Shown: piece by piece, positions 32,972 through 42,234 of the stretch
Position numbering within the stretch: the first letter of the stretch is position 1
Layout of the letters: each line of letters opens with the position of its first letter
NCBI RefSeq assembly: GCF_019203965.1
Contig: NZ_CP076448.1
Coordinates: 1,441,001 to 1,505,000, forward strand
Source of the DNA: Elioraea tepida
Lineage (GTDB): Bacteria > Pseudomonadota > Alphaproteobacteria > Acetobacterales > Acetobacteraceae
Length of the DNA: 64,000 nucleotides
Reading direction: 5' to 3'
Notes under the pieces: generated by a model
The model's input: the letters and a program-made list of their open reading frames with translations, nothing else
What the model was told of the DNA's origin: nothing
Database searches by the model: none
Translations under genes and position numbers: made by a program

Positions 32972-34147
32972 TCAGCTTCGGGCGAGCTCCTGCTCTACGA
33001 GTGTGGCCCAGAAGCTTGCCCCGATCGGCAGGATCGCATCGTTGAAATCGTAGTTCGGGTTGTGCACCGGCACGCCGCCCGTTCCGTCCGGCCCCCTCTG
33101 GCCGAAGCGGACGAAACAGCCCGGCACCTTCTCGGCCATGTAGGCGAAGTCCTCCCCGCCCATGGTCAGGGGCTTCTCGCGGTGCACGCGCGACGGGCCG
33201 AGCAGTTTCGCCGCGGCGGCGGCGGCGCGCTCTGTCACCTCCGGGTGGTTGAACACGATCGGGTAGCCGCGCGTGTACTCGAATCGCGCCACGGCGCCTT
33301 GGCTTTCGGCGGTGGCGCGGGCGATCGCGGCCATCTGTGCCTCGAGCATGTCACGCGTCCCGGGCTTGAGCGTGCGCACCGTGCCGTTGAGGAACGCCGT
33401 CTCTGGGATCACGTTGCCGGCCGTTCCGGCATGGAACTGGGTGATCGAGAGAACCGCAGAATCGGCCGGGTCGACGCGCCGCGAGACGAGCGTCTGCCAG
33501 GCGAGCACGATCTGGGCGCCGATCGTGATCGGGTCGATCGTCATATGCGGGCGCGCGGCATGGCCGCCGCGACCGTCGATGTGGAGCACGAAACGATCCG
33601 AGGCCGCGCTGTTCGGCCCGGCAACGACATACATCTCGCCGACCGGAAGCGTGGGGTCGTTGTGCGCGCCGTAGACGGCATCGGCCGGGAAGAGCTCGAA
33701 CAGACCCTCCTCGACCATAACGCGCCCCCCGCCTCCGCCCTCCTCTGCCGGCTGGAAGATAAAGTGCACCGTGCCATCGAAGTTCCTGGTCTCGGCGAGG
33801 TAGCGGGCGGCGCCGAGCAGCATGGCGGTGTGCCCGTCATGCCCGCAGGCGTGCATCTTCCCCTCGAACCGGCTGCGGTGCGGCATGTCGTTCGCCTCCC
33901 GCATCGGCAACGCGTCCATGTCGGCGCGGATTGCGACGGCGCGGCTCGAGCTGCCCACCTTGAGCGTGCCGACGACGCCGGTCTTGGCGAGCCCGGTGTG
34001 CACCGTGATGCCCCAGGAGGCGAGCTTTTCGGCGACGATGGCGGCGGTGCGGTGCTCCTCGAAGCCGAGCTCCGGGTGGGCGTGCAGGTCGCGACGCCAC
34101 GCGGTCATCGCCTCGGCGAAGGCGGCGATCCGGTTGTTGATCGGCAT
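32972..34147 (-). CDS. M20-family amidohydrolase (hippurate/amino-acid amide hydrolase type)
   Basis: 391 residues. The zinc-binding core is visible: M-H-A-C-G-H-D-G-H-T near residue 105, followed by F-I-F-Q-P-A-E-E-G-G-G-G (catalytic Glu and metal Glu) and a His motif G-A-H-N-D-P near residue 165; M-G-G-E-D-F-A-Y-M is the terminal metal motif. The N-terminus W-R-R-D-L-H-A-H-P-E-L-G-F-E-E is standard. Such enzymes remove acyl groups from N-acyl amino acids. It stands alone on the minus strand with a GC-rich spacer upstream. Confidence 0.93.
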   Translation of the reverse strand: MPINNRIAAFAEAMTAWRRDLHAHPELGFEEHRTAAIVAEKLASWGITVHTGLAKTGVVGTLKVGSSSRAVAIRADMDALPMREANDMPHRSRFEGKMHACGHDGHTAMLLGAARYLAETRNFDGTVHFIFQPAEEGGGGGRVMVEEGLFELFPADAVYGAHNDPTLPVGEMYVVAGPNSAASDRFVLHIDGRGGHAARPHMTIDPITIGAQIVLAWQTLVSRRVDPADSAVLSITQFHAGTAGNVIPETAFLNGTVRTLKPGTRDMLEAQMAAIARATAESQGAVARFEYTRGYPIVFNHPEVTERAAAAAAKLLGPSRVHREKPLTMGGEDFAYMAEKVPGCFVRFGQRGPDGTGGVPVHNPNYDFNDAILPIGASFWATLVEQELARS

Positions 34148-34480
34148 GGGGTGTCCTGGGTGGCTGGTCGGGGGAGGGAAGCACGCGCAGCAGGCGGGGG
34201 GAAGGGTGGGGGGGCCGAGAGAGCGAAAGACCTGCTACGGCGTGAGTTCAGCCGACGGATGCCGTCCCGGTCGAGGCGTCCACCCGATCGACAAGGCCGC
34301 CCTGCCCAATCTCCGCCAGTGAGGCATGCTTCGGCGGGTCACCTCTCGCATCGAGGCGCGCCGGGCTTTTCCAGCCCGCGGTGCTGAGGTGAGCCGCCCC
34401 ACCCTCCGGTCCGGCCCTGATCGGATCGCGCCGGCGGACCGCGCCCCAAATCCGGCCCGAGGCCGCGTCGAGGCCCTCCC
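34148..34480. other. intergenic region, nothing recognised
   Basis: About 330 bp between the M20 hydrolase start and the diguanylate cyclase stop, including a purine-rich run (34163-34222, many G). Several short open frames exist on both strands but no domain, no good ribosome binding site and no clear terminator. It could contain a remnant gene too decayed to identify. Confidence 0.5.
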
Positions 34481-36157
34481 TCACGCCGCCTCGGCCAGCC
34501 CTTCGGCCGCCACACGGTCACGCCCCGACGCCTTGGCGGCATAGACGGCACGATCCGCCGCAGCGAGCAGAACACGCGGTTCGGAGACATCGAGCGGCAC
34601 AATCGAGGCGGCGCCGATGCTCGCCGTCACGATCCCGTGCGGCGACCCTTCATGCAAAAGCATCAGCGCGTGCAGACGCGCGCGTATCCGCTCGCCGAGC
34701 GCGACCGCTCCCGGAAGGTCGGTGTCGGGCAACAGGACCGCGAACTCCTCGCCGCCGAGACGGGCGACCACGTCGTGCGGGCGCAGCGCGATCGACGCGA
34801 GCTGCCGCGCGACGCGGATCAGGCAGGCATCCCCCTCGAGATGGCCGTAGCGGTCGTTGAACTGCTTGAAATGGTCGATGTCGATGATCAGGAGGCCGAG
34901 GGGCAGGGCCTGGCGCTGCGCGCGCTTCCACGACGCCTCGAGCGCACGGTCGAAGGCGCGGCGATTGGCAAGCCCGGTCAGCGGGTCACGTTCCGCGAGT
35001 TCGGAGAGATGGCGGTTCGCCGCCTCGAGCTCGTGTTTCGCCGCCTCGAGCGCCGTCTGCCGCCGGGTGATCTCCGCCGCCATGCCGGTGAAGGCCTGGG
35101 CCAGGAGCGCGATCTCGCGAACCGCCGGCCGGTCGGCCAGGGGCGGCGGAACCTCGCCGTCGCGCAGCGCTTTGGCCGCCTCCGCGAGCGCCAGGAGCGG
35201 CCTGCCGATGCGCGCCTGCGCGACCCAGAGCGCCGCTCCGACCCCGGCCGCCGCGGCGGCGGCGATCAGCCCGAGCGCGATCAGGAGCTCGCGCGTGATC
35301 GGCCCGACGATGCTCGCGCGGTCGGTCGCGACCGCGATCGCAAGCCCCGTTGAGCGCGTATGGGCGAAGCCGACGATGCGATCGCGCCCCGCGAAATCGG
35401 CAACAGCGGCCCAGCCGGCGGGTGCCGCAAGGATCGCCTCGATGAACGGGTGGGCGGCGGGGCGATCCGCCGGCGGAAGGTCGGCGATGCGCGGGTGGGC
35501 GGCGAGCACCTGGGCATTGTCACTCACGATCAGAGCGAAGCTTTCGCCCCCCGACTCGTCGCTCATGGCGTGGACGAGACGCGCGAACCAGCCGAGATCG
35601 AGCGGAGCGACCAGGACCGCCGGAGTGTTCGGCAGCCTCGCCCCATCCTCGGACGGCGGCCCTGCAGGAACGGCGTGGGCGACCGGAAGCACCACCTCGC
35701 CGGTCAGCCGCCCCACCACGGGCGTGCCGACGACGAGGCCGGGCGAGGCGAGAGCACGCCGCAGATAGGGCCGGTCGCCGAGGCTGACCGGCGTCGCGGG
35801 GATGCCGACGCTGGTGCAGAGAACGCGCCCGTCGCCCGCAACAACAAGAACGCGCTGGATGAAGGGCTGGGTGGCCGCCACCTTGGCGGCGCGCGCCACG
35901 CACTCCGCCCCGACGGCCCAGTCCCCGGCGCTCCGCGCGGCATTCTCCAGCGTCCGTGCGACCGAGTCGAGCATCTCCTCGAACAGCCGCACGGCCGCCT
36001 CGGCGGCCTGCTGCTGCTGCCGGGCCGCATACTCGACGGCGAGGCTTCGGGCGCCGCTGCCGAGCTGGGCGAGCACGACCAGCGCCGGGGCAAGGGCGAG
36101 CAGCATCAGCGCCACGACGAGCCGTCCCAAACCGCTGCGGAAGAAACTCTGCGCCAT
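34481..36157 (-). CDS. membrane-bound diguanylate cyclase (Cache-like sensor, HAMP-like, GGDEF)
   Basis: 558 residues. Helix 1 about 10-32; a large periplasmic region of about 240 residues with double-Cache features (V-L-C-T-S-V-G, D-R-P-Y-L-R-R-A-L, F-A-L-I-V-S-D); helix 2 near 290; a HAMP-like linker (I-G-R-P-L-L-A-L-A-E-A-A-K-A-L); a short coiled coil; and the GGDEF domain with D-P-L-T-G-L-A-N-R-R, D-I-D-H-F-K, and G-G-E-E-F as the active-site motif. R-P-H-D lies five residues upstream of G-G-E-E-F, so the inhibitory I-site is intact. It synthesises c-di-GMP in response to a periplasmic ligand. No EAL domain. Confidence 0.94.
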   Translation of the reverse strand: MAQSFFRSGLGRLVVALMLLALAPALVVLAQLGSGARSLAVEYAARQQQQAAEAAVRLFEEMLDSVARTLENAARSAGDWAVGAECVARAAKVAATQPFIQRVLVVAGDGRVLCTSVGIPATPVSLGDRPYLRRALASPGLVVGTPVVGRLTGEVVLPVAHAVPAGPPSEDGARLPNTPAVLVAPLDLGWFARLVHAMSDESGGESFALIVSDNAQVLAAHPRIADLPPADRPAAHPFIEAILAAPAGWAAVADFAGRDRIVGFAHTRSTGLAIAVATDRASIVGPITRELLIALGLIAAAAAAGVGAALWVAQARIGRPLLALAEAAKALRDGEVPPPLADRPAVREIALLAQAFTGMAAEITRRQTALEAAKHELEAANRHLSELAERDPLTGLANRRAFDRALEASWKRAQRQALPLGLLIIDIDHFKQFNDRYGHLEGDACLIRVARQLASIALRPHDVVARLGGEEFAVLLPDTDLPGAVALGERIRARLHALMLLHEGSPHGIVTASIGAASIVPLDVSEPRVLLAAADRAVYAAKASGRDRVAAEGLAEAA

Positions 36158-36264
36158 GCACGCCTCGGTTCCGCCGGCCGCGTCGGATCGCGACTCCCGG
36201 CACCGAACAGATCGCGCAGGAGGATGAACAACTCCCCAACGGCGCAGATCGGCACAACGCGGAA

Positions 36265-36294
36265 GCGTCGGCCCACTCCGCCGCGGGCCGACGC
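36265..36294 (-). terminator. hairpin between the CDF-like gene and the diguanylate cyclase gene
   Basis: Perfect 10-bp stem GCGTCGGCCC (36265-36274) with GGGCCGACGC (36285-36294), 10-nt loop, directly downstream of the minus-strand CDF stop. No U-tract follows, so termination efficiency is uncertain. Confidence 0.4.
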
Positions 36295-36316
36295 CGGGGC
36301 GGCGCGCGACAGGGCC

Positions 36317-36913
36317 TCAGGGCGAGGCGCGTGCCTCGTAACGCGCCGCCTGCCACACCTCGCGCGCCGCATCCGCGTTCAAGGCCGCGATCGCAAGCCC
36401 CACGATCACGTCCGGCCAGGCCGAACGCCAGATGAAGGCCGTGACCAGCCCGGCGAGAACCATGCCGAGATTCGCTGCCGCATCGTTCCGGGCGGAGAGG
36501 AAGGCAGCCCGCGTCAGGCTGCCGCCTTCCGTGCGGTGGCGGGGGAGCATCAGCGCGCAGGCGAGGTTCACGGCGAGCGCGCCAAGGCCTGCGAGGGTGA
36601 GCAGAACCGGGGCAGGAGCGACCGGTTCGAGCAGCTTGCCCCAGGCGGTCCAGAGCGTGGCGATGGCCGGCACGAGCAGGATGGCCGCGAGCGCGAGTCC
36701 AACCCGCGCCCGCCACACGGCGCTCCAGCCCAGCGCGAGCAGGATCAGCAGGTTGACGGAGGCGTCCTCGAGGACGTCGATGCTGTCGGCGAACAGCGCC
36801 ACCGAGCCGATCACGGCGGCGACCGACACCTTGACCAGGAAATACCCGAGGTTGAGCGCGACGACGCGCCGCACCGCCGCGCGGAGCGACGGATCGGCGA
36901 GAGCGTCCGACAC
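36317..36913 (-). CDS. truncated cation diffusion facilitator (CDF)-like membrane protein
   Basis: 198 residues with about six helices and the CDF core fold: N-L-G-Y-F-L-V-K-V near residue 20, F-A-D-S-I-D-V-L-E-D-A near residue 40, a second conserved helix S-A-R-N-D-A-A-A-N-L-G-M-V-L near 140, and W-P-D-V-I-V-G-L-A-I-A. Typical CDF metal ligands are H-x-x-x-D in helix 2 and helix 5; here the positions read D-x-x-x-x-x-E/D and N-D-x-x-x-N, and the C-terminal cytoplasmic domain is absent. It could be a short CDF variant of other specificity or one no longer moving metal. It lies 40 bp after the typA stop on the same strand. Confidence 0.75.
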   Translation of the reverse strand: MSDALADPSLRAAVRRVVALNLGYFLVKVSVAAVIGSVALFADSIDVLEDASVNLLILLALGWSAVWRARVGLALAAILLVPAIATLWTAWGKLLEPVAPAPVLLTLAGLGALAVNLACALMLPRHRTEGGSLTRAAFLSARNDAAANLGMVLAGLVTAFIWRSAWPDVIVGLAIAALNADAAREVWQAARYEARASP

Positions 36914-36953
36914 GCGCGCTGCGCGTTCGGCTCGCGGCCAGGGCCCGCGCGGC

Positions 36954-38792
36954 TCAGGCCGCCGCCTCCTCGGACCGGCGCTCCATCTTCCGTCGCTGGT
37001 GCGGGTCGAGGAAGCGCTTACGCAGCCGGATCGCGCCTGGGGTCACCTCGACAAGCTCGTCGTCCTCGATATAGGCGATCGCCTGCTCGAGGCTCATCCG
37101 CCGCGGCGGGGTGAGCAGCATCGCGTCGTCCTTGCCGGCGGCGCGGATGTTGGTGAGCTTCTTCTCGCGCAGCGGGTTCACCTCGAGGTCTCCGGCGCGG
37201 GCGTTCTCCCCGATGATCATCCCGACATAGACCTTCTCGCCCGGGCCGATGAACAGCGCCCCGCGCTCCTGCAGGTAGAAGAGGGCGTAGTGCACCGCCT
37301 CGCCGTCGGCGTTGCTGATCAGCGTGCCGTTGCGCCGCCCCTCGATCGGCCCCTTCCACGGGCCGTAGCCAGCGAACAGGCGGTTCATGACGCCGCTGCC
37401 GCGCGTGTCGGTGAGGAACTCGCCGTGGTAGCCGATCAGGCCGCGGCTCGGGATCAGGAAGACAAGCCGGGTCTTGCCGCCGCCCGAGGGGCGCATGTCG
37501 CGAAGCTCTCCCTTGCGCGCCGACATCTTCTCAACCACCACGCCTACGTAGGCGTCATCGACGTCGATCAGCACCTCCTCCATCGGCTCGAGGCGCTCTC
37601 CCGTCGCCTCGTCGCGTCGGAGGATCACGCGCGGACGGCCGATCGTGAGCTCGAACCCCTCGCGGCGCATCGTCTCGATCAGCACGCCGAGCTGCAGCTC
37701 GCCGCGCCCCGACACCTCGAAGGCCTCCGACTCCTCGCTCTCGCGCACCTTGATGGCGATGTTCCCCTCCGCCTCGCGGAACAGCCGCTCGCGGATCTGG
37801 CGCGAGGTCACCTTCCTGCCCTCGCGCCCGGCAAGCGGGCCGTCATTGATCCGGAACGTCATCGCGAGGGTGGGCGGGTCGACCGGGATCGCGGGAAGCG
37901 GCAGGGCAAGCTCGGGCGCGCAGATCGTGTCCGGAACCGTCGCCTCGGCGAGCCCGGCGACGGCGATGATGTCGCCGGCCGCCGCCTCCTCGACCGGAAC
38001 GCGCTCGAGGCCGCGGAAGCTCATCAGCCGCGCAAGCCGCCCGGTCTCCACCGCCGTGCCGTCGGGCCGCAAGACCTTGAGCGGCATGTTGAGGCGCGCC
38101 CGCCCCTGCTCGATCCTGCCGGTCAGCACGCGGCCCAGGAACGGGTCGTAGTCGAGGATGGTCGCCACCATCGCGAAGCTGGCCTCTGCGTCGAGCCGCG
38201 GCGGCGGGACGTGGGAGAGGATCAGCTCGAACAGGGCGGAGAGGTCACGCCGCGGCCCCGAGAGCTCCCGGTCGGCCCAGCCCTGGCGGCCGGAGGCGTA
38301 GAGCATCGGGAAGTCGAGCTGGGCATCGTCCGCTCCGAGGGCGGCGAACAGGTCGAACACCTCGGTGTGCACCTCGTCGGGGCGGGCGTCCTGCCGGTCC
38401 ACCTTGTTGATGACGACGATCGGGCGAAGCCCGCGCGCGAGCGCCTTGCCGACGACGAACTTCGTCTGCGGCAGCGGGCCTTCCGCCGCATCGACGAGCA
38501 CGATCGCGCCATCGACCATGTTCAGGATTCGCTCCACCTCGCCGCCGAAATCGGCATGGCCAGGCGTGTCGACGATGTTGATCCGGTGGCCGCGCCACAG
38601 CACCGAGGTGCACTTGGCGAGGATGGTGATGCCGCGCTCGCGCTCGAGATCATTTCGGTCAAGCGCGCGTTCGGCCACCGCCTGGTTCGCCCGGAACGCG
38701 CCCGACTGCCGCAGGAGCTGGTCCACGAGCGTGGTCTTGCCATGGTCGACATGGGCGATGATGGCGACGTTGCGGATCTCGGAGCTCTGCAT
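36954..38792 (-). CDS. typA: translational GTPase TypA/BipA
   Basis: 612 residues from ATG 38792. G1 [15 protein letters not shown] near residue 11, G2 R-G-I-T-I-L-A-K, G3 [15 protein letters not shown]4 N-K-V-D, then EF-G-like domains II, III and V, and a TypA-specific C-terminal domain with [22 protein letters not shown] and [23 protein letters not shown]. It is a ribosome-binding GTPase required for assembly or stress and low-temperature growth. Upstream in-frame residues (to 38849) are not conserved, so the later ATG was chosen. Confidence 0.97.
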   Translation of the reverse strand: MQSSEIRNVAIIAHVDHGKTTLVDQLLRQSGAFRANQAVAERALDRNDLERERGITILAKCTSVLWRGHRINIVDTPGHADFGGEVERILNMVDGAIVLVDAAEGPLPQTKFVVGKALARGLRPIVVINKVDRQDARPDEVHTEVFDLFAALGADDAQLDFPMLYASGRQGWADRELSGPRRDLSALFELILSHVPPPRLDAEASFAMVATILDYDPFLGRVLTGRIEQGRARLNMPLKVLRPDGTAVETGRLARLMSFRGLERVPVEEAAAGDIIAVAGLAEATVPDTICAPELALPLPAIPVDPPTLAMTFRINDGPLAGREGRKVTSRQIRERLFREAEGNIAIKVRESEESEAFEVSGRGELQLGVLIETMRREGFELTIGRPRVILRRDEATGERLEPMEEVLIDVDDAYVGVVVEKMSARKGELRDMRPSGGGKTRLVFLIPSRGLIGYHGEFLTDTRGSGVMNRLFAGYGPWKGPIEGRRNGTLISNADGEAVHYALFYLQERGALFIGPGEKVYVGMIIGENARAGDLEVNPLREKKLTNIRAAGKDDAMLLTPPRRMSLEQAIAYIEDDELVEVTPGAIRLRKRFLDPHQRRKMERRSEEAAA

Positions 38793-38996
38793 CGGGCCTT
38801 CCTGAATGGCGGCGAACCGTGGCTCCTGGGCAGCCGCGCGCGTGCCCAAGGGTCGTCAGGTCCAACCGTTCGGCTTCTTCCGGCGGCAGAGATAGGGGTC
38901 CGGGCGGACGGATGCGAGGGAAAACGCGGGCGGGGCAGGTTCGCCTCGGGCGTGCGCCCGGCGCGGCGGTGTCGCGGCCGCGGCAGGGTGGCTCCC

Positions 38997-40013
38997 TCAG
39001 GCGTCGGCGCCGAACCGCTCCTCGGCAAGGGCGGCGAGCGAGCGCATCGGCCGCGCGCCGACATGGCTGATCACCTCTGCCGCGGCGAGCGCCCCGAGCC
39101 GGCCGCACCGGCCGAGCTCCCAGCCGCGCACATGCCCGGCGAGGAAACCGGCTGCATAGGCATCTCCCGCCCCGGTGGTGTCCACCACCTCCGCGGGCTC
39201 TGCCTCGATCACGTGCACCGCATCGCCGCAGACCACGACCGAGCCGCGTTCGCTCCGCGTGAGGCAGGCGATCCTCGTCTCGGCGCGGGCGGCGGCGAGC
39301 GCGTCCTCGAACCGGTCCACCTGGTAGAGGGAGAGAATCTCGGCCTCGTTGGCGAACAGGATGTCGACCTCCTCGCGCACGAGGGCACGGAAGGCCTCGC
39401 GGTGGCGGGCAACGCAGAACGGATCAGACAGCGTGAGCGCAACCTCGCGCCCGTGCGCGTGCGCCACCTGGGCGGCCTTGCGGAAGGCGGCCTGCGCGGC
39501 CGGCGGATCGAACAGGTAGCCCTCGAGGTAGGTGACGGAGGAGGAGGCGACGAGGGTCTCGTCGATGTCATCCTCGTCGAGGTTCACGCAGGCGCCGAGA
39601 TAGGTGTTCATGCTCCGCTGCGCGTCGGGCGTGACGAGGATGAGGCAGCGCGCCGTCGGCGGCCCGCACTCGGCCGCAGGCGTTCGGAAGGCGATGCCGG
39701 CGGCGCGGATATCATGGGCGAACACCGCGCCGAGCTGGTCGTTCCGCACCTTGCCGATGAAGGCGCCTGGAGGGCCCGCACGCCCGACGAGGCTCGCATA
39801 GGCGGCGAGCGTGTTGGCCGCCGACCCGCCGGACACCTCGACGGCGGGGCCCATGGCGTCATAGAGCGCCTCCGCGCGGGCGGCGTCGATCAGCGTCATC
39901 GCCCCCTTGGTGATCCCCTGCTCGGCGAGGAAGGCATCGTCGCAGCGCGCCACCACGTCGACGATCGCGTTGCCGATGCCCAAGACACCGTATCGAGACG
40001 ATCTGTCCGCCAT
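38997..40013 (-). CDS. PfkB-family carbohydrate/adenosine kinase
   Basis: 338 residues. The PfkB hallmarks are G-I-G-N-A-I-V-D-V near residue 10, G-G-S-A-A-N-T-L near residue 60, and D-T-T-G-A-G-D-A-Y-A-A-G-F with the catalytic base Asp near residue 270. The sequence pattern (Q-G-I-T-K-G-A-M-T-L-I-D near the N-terminus, R-C-L-I-L-V-T-P-D-A-Q-R-S-M-N-T-Y-L-G) is typical of bacterial adenosine-kinase-like members common in Alphaproteobacteria. It probably phosphorylates a nucleoside or sugar; adenosine is the leading candidate. It is isolated between typA and a divergent membrane-protein gene (67 bp). Confidence 0.92.
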   Translation of the reverse strand: MADRSSRYGVLGIGNAIVDVVARCDDAFLAEQGITKGAMTLIDAARAEALYDAMGPAVEVSGGSAANTLAAYASLVGRAGPPGAFIGKVRNDQLGAVFAHDIRAAGIAFRTPAAECGPPTARCLILVTPDAQRSMNTYLGACVNLDEDDIDETLVASSSVTYLEGYLFDPPAAQAAFRKAAQVAHAHGREVALTLSDPFCVARHREAFRALVREEVDILFANEAEILSLYQVDRFEDALAAARAETRIACLTRSERGSVVVCGDAVHVIEAEPAEVVDTTGAGDAYAAGFLAGHVRGWELGRCGRLGALAAAEVISHVGARPMRSLAALAEERFGADA

Positions 40014-40080
40014 GCTCTCCTGCCGCTCCTCTGCCCCGAGGCCCTCGCGGGGCTCTTAGCGCGCCACGCGGCGCTGCGCC

Positions 40081-40776
40081 ATGATGCCGCTGATGATCAG
40101 CGCCTGGCTGCTCGCTCTCGCCCAGTTGTCCGATCCGCGCCTGCGCCGGCCGCTGCTCCTCGGCCTCGGCGCCGCGACGGCCCTGTTCCTCGCCCTGATC
40201 GTGGGCGGCAGCTGGCTCGTCGCCTCGGCGGCATCGGGAGGGGGCTGGCTCGAGCGTGTCGTCGACGCGCTCGGGGCGATCGCGTCGGTGGCGGTCGCGG
40301 TTCTGCTGTTCGGCCCGGCCACGCTTCTGGTCGCGGGGCTTTTGCTCGAAGACGTCGCGGCGGCGGTCGAGGCGCGGCACTATCCGGGCCTGCCGCCGGC
40401 GCGGGTGAGCGGGCTCGGCGAGCAGCTCGTGGCGGGGCTCCGGCTCGGCGGGCGCCTGCTCGCTCTCACCCTGCTCGCCCTGCCGGTCGCTCTCCTTCTG
40501 CCAGGCTTCGGCTGGGCCGTTTGGCTTGCGGTCGCGGCCTATGCCTACGCGCGCGACTATGCCGAGCTTGCGGCGCTTCGCCGGATGGACCTCGCCGCCG
40601 TCCGCGCGTGGCGGCGCCGGCACCGGCTCACCCTCTTCCTCGCCGGCCTTCCGGCAGCCCTGCTCGCTCTCGTTCCGGTCGCCAACCTGCTCGTGCCCGT
40701 GCTCGGCGCGGCGGCCTTCACCTATCTCGCGATCCGCCTCGGCCCTGCCCCCCGCCCGGCTCGGGCGGCGCCGTGA
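40081..40776 (+). CDS. EI24/CysZ-like membrane protein
   Basis: 231 residues with four or more strong membrane helices (about 28-50, 68-95, 125-155, 185-215) and the EI24/CysZ fold pattern: an opening helix with L-A-Q-L-S-D-P-R-L-R-R-P-L-L-L-G, an amphipathic P-x-L-x-x-E-x-V-A-A-A-V-E turn (L-L-L-E-D-V-A-A-A-V-E), and the A-Y-A-Y-A-R-D-Y-A-E segment. CysZ transports sulphate; many EI24 members in Alphaproteobacteria are unassigned, and no cysteine genes are near. ATG 40081 or 40084 are both possible. The gene ends 40 bp before the bactofilin gene. Confidence 0.75.
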   Translation: MMPLMISAWLLALAQLSDPRLRRPLLLGLGAATALFLALIVGGSWLVASAASGGGWLERVVDALGAIASVAVAVLLFGPATLLVAGLLLEDVAAAVEARHYPGLPPARVSGLGEQLVAGLRLGGRLLALTLLALPVALLLPGFGWAVWLAVAAYAYARDYAELAALRRMDLAAVRAWRRRHRLTLFLAGLPAALLALVPVANLLVPVLGAAAFTYLAIRLGPAPRPARAAP

Positions 40777-40816
40777 AGGGGCGCGGGCCTCCGTTGCAGC
40801 GGCAGAGGACGGGTGT

Positions 40817-41542
40817 ATGATCCCGCGCCTGCCGCGCCGGCCTCTACGCCGGCCCGGCAGGCCCCCGAGAAACCGCCCCGGACGACGAAGGATCACCGCC
40901 CTGTCCCTCTTCCCCAAGACCCGCAAGCCGTCCGACCCATCGGCGCCGCAGCAGGCGGCGTCCGAGCCCCGACCTATGATCCGCACGAGCGAGAGCACCC
41001 CGCAGATGGCGACGAAGCCCGGCTTTCCCGCGACCGGTATCCCCCCCGCACCCGCTCCTGCGCCGACGCCGACGCTCGGCATCCGCCAGGCCGCCCCGGC
41101 CGCCTCGGCCGCGCCCCGTGCGGCGGCGGAACGTCGGGCGCTCACCGTCGGCCGCGGCATCTCGCTTTCTGGGGGGGCGATCAGCGACTGCGAGCGGCTC
41201 GAGGTTCACGGCACGGTTGAGGTCAGCCTCAACCATGCTCTCGAGCTCTCGATTGCCGAGACGGGCGTGTTCCGCGGCGAGGCGGAAATCGAGGAGGCTG
41301 ACATCTCCGGCGCCTTTGACGGCGCGATCACGGCGCGGTCCCGGCTCGTGGTCCGCTCTACGGGGCGGCTCTCGGGCACGATCCGCTGCGCGCGGCTGAT
41401 GGTCGAGGAGGGCGCGCAGGTCTCCGGCCGGATCGAGATGATCGCCCCTGCCCCGGCGGCGGCTCCGGCCGGCCCGGCTCCTGCCGCCGCGCCGGATCCC
41501 CACGCCGCCCCGCCGGCCGAGCCGGTCTTCGCCCGCTCCTGA
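40817..41542 (+). CDS. bactofilin
   Basis: A core of about 100 residues (T-V-G-R-G-I-S-L-S-G-G-A-I-S-D-C-E-R-L through V-E-E-G-A-Q-V-S-G-R-I) forms the right-handed beta-helix of bactofilins: repeats such as L-E-V-H-G-T-V-E, G-V-F-R-G-E-A-E-I-E-E-A-D-I-S-G-A-F-D-G and S-T-G-R-L-S-G-T-I, flanked by Pro/Ala-rich tails. Bactofilins polymerise into cytoskeletal scaffolds that position cell-wall enzymes or DNA-segregation proteins. The start is unclear: ATG 40817 (good GAGG upstream), a CTG at 40901 with AAGGA at a good distance, which would give the family-like N-terminus S-L-F-P-K-T-R-K-P, or ATG 40976. The core is the same in all. Confidence 0.9.
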   Translation: MIPRLPRRPLRRPGRPPRNRPGRRRITALSLFPKTRKPSDPSAPQQAASEPRPMIRTSESTPQMATKPGFPATGIPPAPAPAPTPTLGIRQAAPAASAAPRAAAERRALTVGRGISLSGGAISDCERLEVHGTVEVSLNHALELSIAETGVFRGEAEIEEADISGAFDGAITARSRLVVRSTGRLSGTIRCARLMVEEGAQVSGRIEMIAPAPAAAPAGPAPAAAPDPHAAPPAEPVFARS

Positions 41543-41556
41543 CGCGTTCCGGAGCC

Positions 41557-42087
41557 TTGGCGGGAGGAGTGCCGTCGATTCGCCCATCCGCTCTCGCCAT
41601 GCTCTCGCTCGCCGCCGCGCAGGCACTGCTTCTTGCCTGCTCGGCCGCGCAGCCGGACGGGGAGGTGGCGGCCGTCGCCCCTCCCGCCCGGATAGCGGTC
41701 GCGGCGGCGGCGTGGCCGGAGGGTGCATCGACCGCCGGCTTCGTTCCCGCCTCCGCCGGTCGCGCGCCGGCCCGCCCCCTCCCGTCGCGTTTCGTGGGCC
41801 GCTCGCCCCGCTCTGCCCGCGACCTCGCTGGGCTGACGGATGGCCAGCTGATCGCGGTGATGGGCGAGCCCGACCTCAGGCGCGTCGAGGAGGGCAGCGA
41901 GGCGTGGCTCTACCGGAGCCCCCTCTGCCTGCTTGATGTGTTTCTCGAGTCGGATGCGCCCGGCGAGGAGCCGCGCGTGGTGCTCGCCACGGCCCGGCCG
42001 GCAGGCACAACGCTGCTTGTCGAGGAAGCCTGCCTTCGCGCGCTCGCGCGGACCCGCGCCGGCCTTCGCCCGCCTTTTCAGCCCTGA
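41557..42087 (+). CDS. putative lipoprotein, unknown function
   Basis: Up to 176 residues. The N-terminus has a hydrophobic signal L-S-L-A-A-A-Q-A-L-L-L-A-C-S with a lipobox Cys, so it is likely a lipoprotein. After a Pro/Ala-rich stretch, residues 90-150 contain L-A-G-L-T-D-G-Q-L-I-A-V-M-G-E-P-D, R-V-E-E-G-S-E-A-W-L-Y-R-S-P-L-C-L-L-D-V-F-L, reminiscent of the small SmpA/BamE-like or alphaproteobacterial lipoproteins that carry an L-x-G-x-P-x-x-R-x-E-G motif. Start candidates are TTG 41557 and GTG 41569 (GGGAGGA directly upstream) or ATG 41599, whose ribosome binding site is distant. It is 14 bp after bactofilin and may be cotranscribed with it. Confidence 0.7.
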   Translation: MAGGVPSIRPSALAMLSLAAAQALLLACSAAQPDGEVAAVAPPARIAVAAAAWPEGASTAGFVPASAGRAPARPLPSRFVGRSPRSARDLAGLTDGQLIAVMGEPDLRRVEEGSEAWLYRSPLCLLDVFLESDAPGEEPRVVLATARPAGTTLLVEEACLRALARTRAGLRPPFQP

Positions 42088-42234
42088 CCCGGCCGGATCC
42101 GGCGCCCACGAGCGGGCGTGCGGTGCCGCCGCGCGACGGCTTGGACCTGAGACGAGCAGGATCAGCTGCGCCTTGCCGCCGCCCCCCGCGCAGGCCGCTC
42201 TTCGCGCGCGGCGCGCGCCGTCGCAGCCCCTCGA

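Noticed and set aside
34326-34602. Short frames near the diguanylate cyclase stop as possible gene remnants
   Set aside because: No recognisable motif and no support from neighbours.
36432-40820. Very long plus-strand open frame (over 1400 codons) antisense to typA and the PfkB kinase gene
   Set aside because: A by-product of high G+C content; low-complexity Arg/His/Gln composition, no domain, and it lies on the antisense strand of two clearly conserved genes.
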